NCBI RefSeq assembly: GCF_000719555.1
Contig: NZ_JOGX01000002.1
Location: forward strand, 177,244-241,243
Direction: 5' to 3'
DNA length: 64,000 nt
DNA from: Streptomyces sp. NRRL F-5727
GTDB taxonomy: Bacteria > Actinomycetota > Actinomycetes > Streptomycetales > Streptomycetaceae
Within the stretch, counting starts at the first letter, position 1. Each line of letters starts with the position of its first letter. This document shows positions 59,980 through 64,000 of this stretch, piece after piece. The notes under the pieces are model-generated. The model saw nothing but the letters and a program-made list of their open reading frames with translations. It ran no database searches and was not told where the DNA came from. Made by a program: the position numbers and the translations under genes.

Positions 59980-60125
59980 CGTATCGGGCACCCGGTGCCA
60001 CCCGACGCCCCGTCCCGCGTACCGGACACCCGACCGGACCAGCCCCCTGCCCAGGCCCGGCCACGCGGCCCCGGCGGCCCTCCCCGGGGTCTTCACGCCG
60101 CCCGACTTTCGTATCGGGGACCCGG
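59980..60125. repeat. Pair of 16-bp repeats between serB and the FHA-ABC gene
   Basis: CGTATCGGGCACCCGG (59980-59995) and CGTATCGGGGACCCGG (60110-60125) differ by one base and are 130 bp apart. A third GTATCGGG stands in the hairpin at 60165-60179 (CCCCCG-TAT-CGGGGG). The first copy overlaps the serB promoter region, the second the 5-prime region of the transporter gene. Confidence 0.6.
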
Positions 60126-60196
60126 CCTGAAATAGTTCCCCAGGATGATTCGCCATCCCTAGGACCCCCGTATCGGGGGGCATCGGGGGACACACA

Positions 60197-62794
60197 GTGG
60201 GGCATGGAGTGCCAGAACTCGTACTCGAACTCAACGGCAGGACCTGGACGCTGGAGCCGTCCCGGTCGTACACCCTGGGGCGCGACCCCCAGGGGGACCT
60301 GGTCATCGACGACGCCAGGGTCTCGTGGCGGCACGCCACGATCAGCTGGAACGGCCGGAGCTGGGTCATCGAGGACCACGGCTCCACCAACGGCACCTTC
60401 GTCGCCGGGCAGCGGCTCCAGCAGCTGGAGATCGGCCCCGGCACCGCCGTCCACCTCGGCAACCCGACGGACGGCCCGCGCCTGAACCTGGCCGCCGCGC
60501 ACGCCGGACAGGCCGCGCACGCGGGACAGCAGGCCCACGCGGGGCAGCAGGCCCACGCGGGACAGCACGGCGCCGCCCCGGCCCCGCACGCGCCGCAGGC
60601 CGGACCGCAGGCCGAGTGGGCCACCCACGACGCCGCGCCGCCCCAGCACGGCGGCTGGCAGCAGCCCGCTCCGCAGCACGGCGGCCACGTACCGCCGCAG
60701 GTGCCCCACCAGGGGGGCGGTCCGGTCGAGCAGCTCGCCCAGAAGACCAACGGCGCCGCGGGGGCGTCGTCGGCCTACTCCGACCGCAGCCCGACCACCT
60801 TCCACCAGCTCGCCCTCGGGCACGTGATGCGCATCGGCCGTGCGCTCGAGAACGAACTGGTCGTCTCCGACCTCCAGGTCTCGCGCCACCACGCCGAGTT
60901 CCACGCCACGCCCGACGGCCGCATGGAGATCCGCGACCTCGGCTCGCACAACGGCACCTACGTCAACGGCCAGCCGATCCCCAAGGGCGGCAGCGCCCTC
61001 CTCGGCCCGCAGGACATCGTCGGCGTCGGCCACTCCACCTTCCGGATCGTCGGCGGCCAGCTCGAGGAGTTCGTCGACACCGGCTCGGTCTCCTTCTCGG
61101 CCCGCCACCTCACCGTCACCGTCGACGGCGGCAAGCAGATCCTCAAGGACGTCTCCTTCGGCGTCCCCGAGAAGTCGCTGATCGGCGTCATCGGCCCCTC
61201 CGGCTCCGGCAAGTCGACCCTCCTCAAGGCGCTCACCGGCTACCGGCCCGCCAACGAGGGCGACGTCCTCTACGACAACCGCAGCCTCTACAAGCAGTTC
61301 GCCGAGCTGCGCCAGCGCATCGGTCTGGTCCCGCAGGACGACATCCTGCACAAGGAGCTGACCGTCCAGAAGGCGCTCCGGTACGCCGCCAAGCTCCGCT
61401 TCCCCGGCGACACCGCCACCGCCGAGCGCGAGGCCCGCATCGACGAGGTGCTGCGCGAGCTCAAGCTCGACATCCACAAGGAGAAGAAGGTCACCTCGCT
61501 CTCCGGTGGCCAGCGCAAGCGCGTCTCGGTCGCCCTGGAGCTGCTGACCAAGCCGTCGCTGATCTTCCTGGACGAGCCGACCTCCGGCCTCGACCCGGGC
61601 ATGGACCGCGACGTCATGCAGCTGCTCCGCGGCCTCGCCGACGACGGCCGCACGGTCCTCGTCGTCACCCACTCCGTCGCCGAGCTGGCCCTCTGCGACA
61701 AGCTCCTCGTGATGGCGCCCGGCGGCTCCGTGGCGTACTTCGGCCCGCCGGACGAGGCGCTGAACTTCTTCGGCTACTCCTCGTGGGCCGACGTCTTCTC
61801 CGCCTTCGAGAACTACCGCGACTACGACTGGGCCGGACGCTGGAAGGGCTCGCAGCACTACCAGCTGTACGCCGCCGACATCGACGCCGTCGCCGCCCAG
61901 CCCGTCCACGTGCCGCAGCAGGCGATGTCCCGCCCGCCCAAGCCGCAGGGCTGGGGCTCCCAGCTGTGGACCCTGATCCGCCGCTACACCTCGGTGATCG
62001 TCTCCGACAAGGGCTTCCTCGCCCTCATGGTGGTCCTCCCCGCGGTCATCGGCTCGGTCTCCGTGGTCATCCCGGCCGACTTCGGCCTCGCGCCGCCCAC
62101 GCCGCCGGCCCGGTTCAACGGCGACGCCGGCATCATCATGCTGATCCTCACGGTCGGCATGTGCTTCTCCGGCGCGGCGAACTCGGTCCGAGAACTGATC
62201 AAGGAACGGGTCATCTACGAACGGGAGCGCGCCACCGGCCTCTCCCGCTCCGCCTACCTGATGTCCAAGGTGATCGTCCTCGGCGTCATCACGGCCTTCC
62301 AGGGCGTCATCCTCTGCGCCATCGGCTTCGCCATCCGCGACCTGCCCGCCGAGGGCCTCCTGATGCCGCCGGCCGTCGAGCTCTGCCTCGTCGTCATCGC
62401 GCTCGGCCTCACCTCGATGATGGTCGGCCTGGTCATCTCCGCGCTGGTGAAGACCGCCGAGAAGACCATGCCGCTGCTGGTCATGTTCGCGATCGTCCAG
62501 GTCGTCTTCACCGGCATCCTCTTCAAGGTGTTCGGCTCGCCCGGCCTGGAGCAGTTCGCCTGGCTCATGCCGTCCCGCTGGGCCATCGCCGGCGCCGGCA
62601 CCACGCTCGACCTCGCGCACCTGATGGCGCCGTGGGACCCGAAGAACCCCACCGACCTCGACCCGCTGTGGGAGCACAGCGTCGGCCAGTGGAGCTTCAA
62701 CATCGGCGTGCTGCTCGTCATGACCGCCGTCCTCGGCGTCCTGGTCGCGCGCCTGCTGCGCCGCCACGAGCCCGAGGTCATGCGCAGCAAGTAG
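60197..62794 (+). CDS. FHA-domain ABC transporter (Rv1747-like)
   Basis: An 865-residue half-transporter. Two forkhead-associated domains: YTLGRDPQGDLVIDDARVSWRHATI...STNGTFV (residues 20-80) and MRIGRALENELVVSDLQVSRHHAEF...SHNGTYV (about 210-265). They are joined by a Gln/His-rich linker with four AHAGQ repeats. The ATPase has Walker A GPSGSGKSTLLKAL, signature SLSGGQRKRVSVALELL and Walker B LIFLDEPTSGLD; six membrane segments form an ABC-2 type C-terminus. FHA domains bind phosphothreonine, so a Ser/Thr kinase probably controls it, as in M. tuberculosis. GTG 60197 follows GGGGGA. Confidence 0.93.
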   Translation: MGHGVPELVLELNGRTWTLEPSRSYTLGRDPQGDLVIDDARVSWRHATISWNGRSWVIEDHGSTNGTFVAGQRLQQLEIGPGTAVHLGNPTDGPRLNLAAAHAGQAAHAGQQAHAGQQAHAGQHGAAPAPHAPQAGPQAEWATHDAAPPQHGGWQQPAPQHGGHVPPQVPHQGGGPVEQLAQKTNGAAGASSAYSDRSPTTFHQLALGHVMRIGRALENELVVSDLQVSRHHAEFHATPDGRMEIRDLGSHNGTYVNGQPIPKGGSALLGPQDIVGVGHSTFRIVGGQLEEFVDTGSVSFSARHLTVTVDGGKQILKDVSFGVPEKSLIGVIGPSGSGKSTLLKALTGYRPANEGDVLYDNRSLYKQFAELRQRIGLVPQDDILHKELTVQKALRYAAKLRFPGDTATAEREARIDEVLRELKLDIHKEKKVTSLSGGQRKRVSVALELLTKPSLIFLDEPTSGLDPGMDRDVMQLLRGLADDGRTVLVVTHSVAELALCDKLLVMAPGGSVAYFGPPDEALNFFGYSSWADVFSAFENYRDYDWAGRWKGSQHYQLYAADIDAVAAQPVHVPQQAMSRPPKPQGWGSQLWTLIRRYTSVIVSDKGFLALMVVLPAVIGSVSVVIPADFGLAPPTPPARFNGDAGIIMLILTVGMCFSGAANSVRELIKERVIYERERATGLSRSAYLMSKVIVLGVITAFQGVILCAIGFAIRDLPAEGLLMPPAVELCLVVIALGLTSMMVGLVISALVKTAEKTMPLLVMFAIVQVVFTGILFKVFGSPGLEQFAWLMPSRWAIAGAGTTLDLAHLMAPWDPKNPTDLDPLWEHSVGQWSFNIGVLLVMTAVLGVLVARLLRRHEPEVMRSK

Positions 62795-62812
62795 CGGACC
62801 CGGAGCAACGCC

Positions 62813-62848
62813 CGGAGGGCGGCACCCCGTGCGGGGTGCCGCCCTCCG
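62813..62848. terminator. Bidirectional hairpin terminator
   Basis: A perfect 17-bp stem with TG at its centre stands between the convergent transporter and transglycosylase genes. Confidence 0.88.
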
Positions 62849-62864
62849 TCGTCGCCGGGGCGAC

Positions 62865-63656
62865 TCAGTACGCGCTGTTGACGTTGTCGATCGAGCCGTA
62901 GCGGTCGGCCGCGTAGTTGGCGGCGGCGACGATGTTGGCGACCGGGTCGTACTGGTCGAACTTGGTGCCCGGCACGTGGTACGCCTTGAAGGTCGGGTAG
63001 ATGACCTGCAGCAGACCCTTGGACGGGACGCCGTTGCGGGCGTTGATGTCCCAGTTGTTGATCGCGTACGGGTTGCCGCTGGACTCGCGCATGATGTTCT
63101 TGTGCAGGCCGTGGTACGAGCCCGGGATGTTGTGCTTGTCCATGATGTACAGCGCCTCGCGGATCCAGCCGTCGAGGTTGTTCGCGAAGACCGGCGTGCG
63201 CGTGACGGAGCGGCTCGCGGCCGTCTTCTGCGCGGCGCGCTTCTTCGCGGCGGCCTTCGCCTCGGCGGCCCGCTTCTTGGCGGCGGCGTCGGCCTTCGCC
63301 TTCGCGGCGGCCTTGGCCTTGGCGGCCTTCGCGGCCTTCTCCGCCTTCGCGGCCTTCGCCTTGGCGGCGGCCTGTGCCTGGGCCTTCGCCGCGGCGTCCT
63401 GCTTGGCCTTCAGGCCGATGGTGGTGTGCTGGTCGGTCACGCTCGCGGCCAGCGCCTTCGCCTGCGGGCTGCTCGCGTCATAGGACCACGCGACCCGCTG
63501 GGTCGTGTTCAGCGCCTGCGGCTCGGTCTCCGTGGAGCCGTTGCCCGGCACGAGGGAGAGGGTGAGGGCGGCAGCGCCCAGGGCGGCGACGCCGGCGATC
63601 GTGGCCTTGTGGGTCTTCTTCAGACCACGACTGTGGCCAGGGGTGTTCTGAGACAT
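62865..63656 (-). CDS. Secreted transglycosylase (SLT domain) with Ala/Lys-rich coiled coil
   Basis: A 263-residue exported protein. A signal-like N-terminus (KKTHKATIAGVAALGAAALTLSLVPG) is followed by an Ala-Lys-Glu-rich helix (about residues 80-145), a cell-wall-crossing coiled coil. The lysozyme-like domain has NIMRESSGNPYAINNWDINARNGVPSKGLLQVIYPTFKAYHVPGTKFDQYDPVANIVAAANYAADRYGS with the catalytic Glu in MRESSG. It cuts peptidoglycan. The ATG at 63656 has a GAGGTAG site. Its long leader suggests RNA-level control. Confidence 0.93.
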   Translation of the reverse strand: MSQNTPGHSRGLKKTHKATIAGVAALGAAALTLSLVPGNGSTETEPQALNTTQRVAWSYDASSPQAKALAASVTDQHTTIGLKAKQDAAAKAQAQAAAKAKAAKAEKAAKAAKAKAAAKAKADAAAKKRAAEAKAAAKKRAAQKTAASRSVTRTPVFANNLDGWIREALYIMDKHNIPGSYHGLHKNIMRESSGNPYAINNWDINARNGVPSKGLLQVIYPTFKAYHVPGTKFDQYDPVANIVAAANYAADRYGSIDNVNSAY

Positions 63657-64000
63657 GCAGGACTACCTCTTCGAATCGCTGGGGGTCGCTGGGCCGGGGC
63701 GGCGCTGCGCCTGCTCGGCGGCGACGGGGGCAATTCTTAGCGGCAGCAAAATCGCGTGGCAAAGGTGTGACGTACGATCCCGGTTAGTGGATCAGCGACC
63801 GGTGTACGCGCCCGGAACAGCCCCCCTGCCCTGGTTCGCCCCGCCCCGAACCACCCCGAACCACTCCACTAGGCAGCTTCGTAAGTGACCTGCGTCCTAT
63901 GCGCGGGCTCACATAGCCCTCGTAACAAACTCACCAACAGTTGCGCAAGCAACGCACAGGGTAACCCCCTCCACCCCAAGGAGGACCCCCAGCCCTCACC
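63657..64000 (-). other. Long leader/upstream region of the transglycosylase gene
   Basis: No gene is seen. On the minus strand TGGTTCGGGG is repeated directly twice and then meets GGGGCGAACCA as an inverted copy (63805-63860), which can fold. Further in are CGGTCGCTGATCCACTAACC and ATGCCAAA-like AT-rich parts. The pattern recalls the c-di-AMP (ydaO) riboswitch found before cell-wall hydrolase genes in Streptomyces, but the match is not strong enough to assert. A GTTGC-GCAA-GCAAC hairpin stands near 63938-63951. Confidence 0.35.

Noticed and set aside
60000-62767. Very long minus-strand open frame opposite the FHA-ABC transporter, joined to serB
   Set aside because: The translation is rich in Gly, Asp, Val and His with no domains and mirrors the codon bias of the real gene on the other strand. 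serB starts at 59968.
63655-63888. 77-residue plus-strand frame antisense to the transglycosylase leader
   Set aside because: Stop-free only by chance; composition is not coding-like and there is no ribosome-binding site.
1-64000. CRISPR arrays, tRNA or rRNA genes, transposases, integrases and attachment sites
   Set aside because: None could be recognised on either strand. The phased repeats at 56058 have far too short a period for a CRISPR array.

Overview
The window is chromosomal DNA of a Streptomyces or a very close relative. GC is very high with strong third-position GC bias, GTG and TTG starts are common, and several genes appear to be leaderless (a -10 element 6 to 9 nt before the start codon). 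The gene content is typical of Streptomyces: a DmdR1/IdeR-type iron box, PhoP direct repeats, a LAXTG cell-wall protein, an Asp23/AmaP envelope-stress operon and a Rv1747-like FHA-ABC transporter. The gene order resembles the Streptomyces coelicolor SCO18xx region as I remember it; this was not checked. I saw no integrase, transposase, phage gene, CRISPR array, rRNA or tRNA, so this looks like core or near-core chromosome.

Layout. 1-1.6 kb: a cut-off class V aminotransferase divergent from an amidohydrolase. 1.6-5.0 kb: an iron-box-controlled divergent unit with a penicillin-acylase-type hydrolase and siderophore-type acetyltransferase on one side and a siderophore-interacting reductase on the other. 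5.4-6.4 kb: a sortase-anchored (LAETG) surface protein. 6.5-15.7 kb: cobalamin genes (cobE/cbiG-C + cobC, cobB, cobO, a chelatase, cobQ, cobD) led by a B12 riboswitch, with a divergent ZIP metal transporter. 15.8-17.4 kb: a Pit phosphate transporter with a PHO box. 17.8-24.2 kb: hydrolase, hypothetical protein, VOC protein, zinc metallopeptidase, and an ABC-F gene preceded by a leaderless 13-residue repeat peptide. 24.4-28.3 kb: enoyl-CoA hydratase and an Asp23/AmaP cluster. 28.3-33.8 kb: atypical SDR, GH15 trehalase-like enzyme, SURF1, zinc-ribbon protein, exonuclease and a TetR regulator. 34-38.2 kb: a four-gene catabolic-looking operon (acetoacetate decarboxylase fold, SDR, two amidohydrolases) facing the TetR gene across a perfect palindrome. 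38.3-42.4 kb: VIT1-type transporter, a decayed sterol desaturase gene, lysoplasmalogenase, zinc ADH and a CoA-transferase. 42.5-48.7 kb: subtilase, DUF485/ActP acetate uptake pair, moaA and small proteins. 48.8-53.1 kb: tyrS, tldE, tldD. 53.3-54.8 kb: fabG-fabI. 55-58.6 kb: secreted protein, GntR regulator, a phased repeat array, an MFS exporter with its 38-residue companion, and a histidine phosphatase. 58.7-63.7 kb: serB, the FHA-ABC transporter and a transglycosylase with a long leader.

The strongest candidates for undescribed biology are: (1) the leaderless MDILPWDILPWVH ORF upstream of the ABC-F gene, both of whose repeats are complementary to the ABC-F ribosome-binding site, which looks like translational attenuation; (2) seven TTCGA-centred repeats phased at 11-12 bp between the GntR gene and the MFS exporter; (3) the TetR-linked decarboxylase/SDR/double-amidohydrolase operon; (4) a short palindrome-bearing insertion at the tldD/tldE junction bounded by a 30-bp exact duplication that restores both gene ends; (5) the stop-less junction between a CbiG-C domain and cobC. 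All functions are inferred from sequence recognition; no searches were run.
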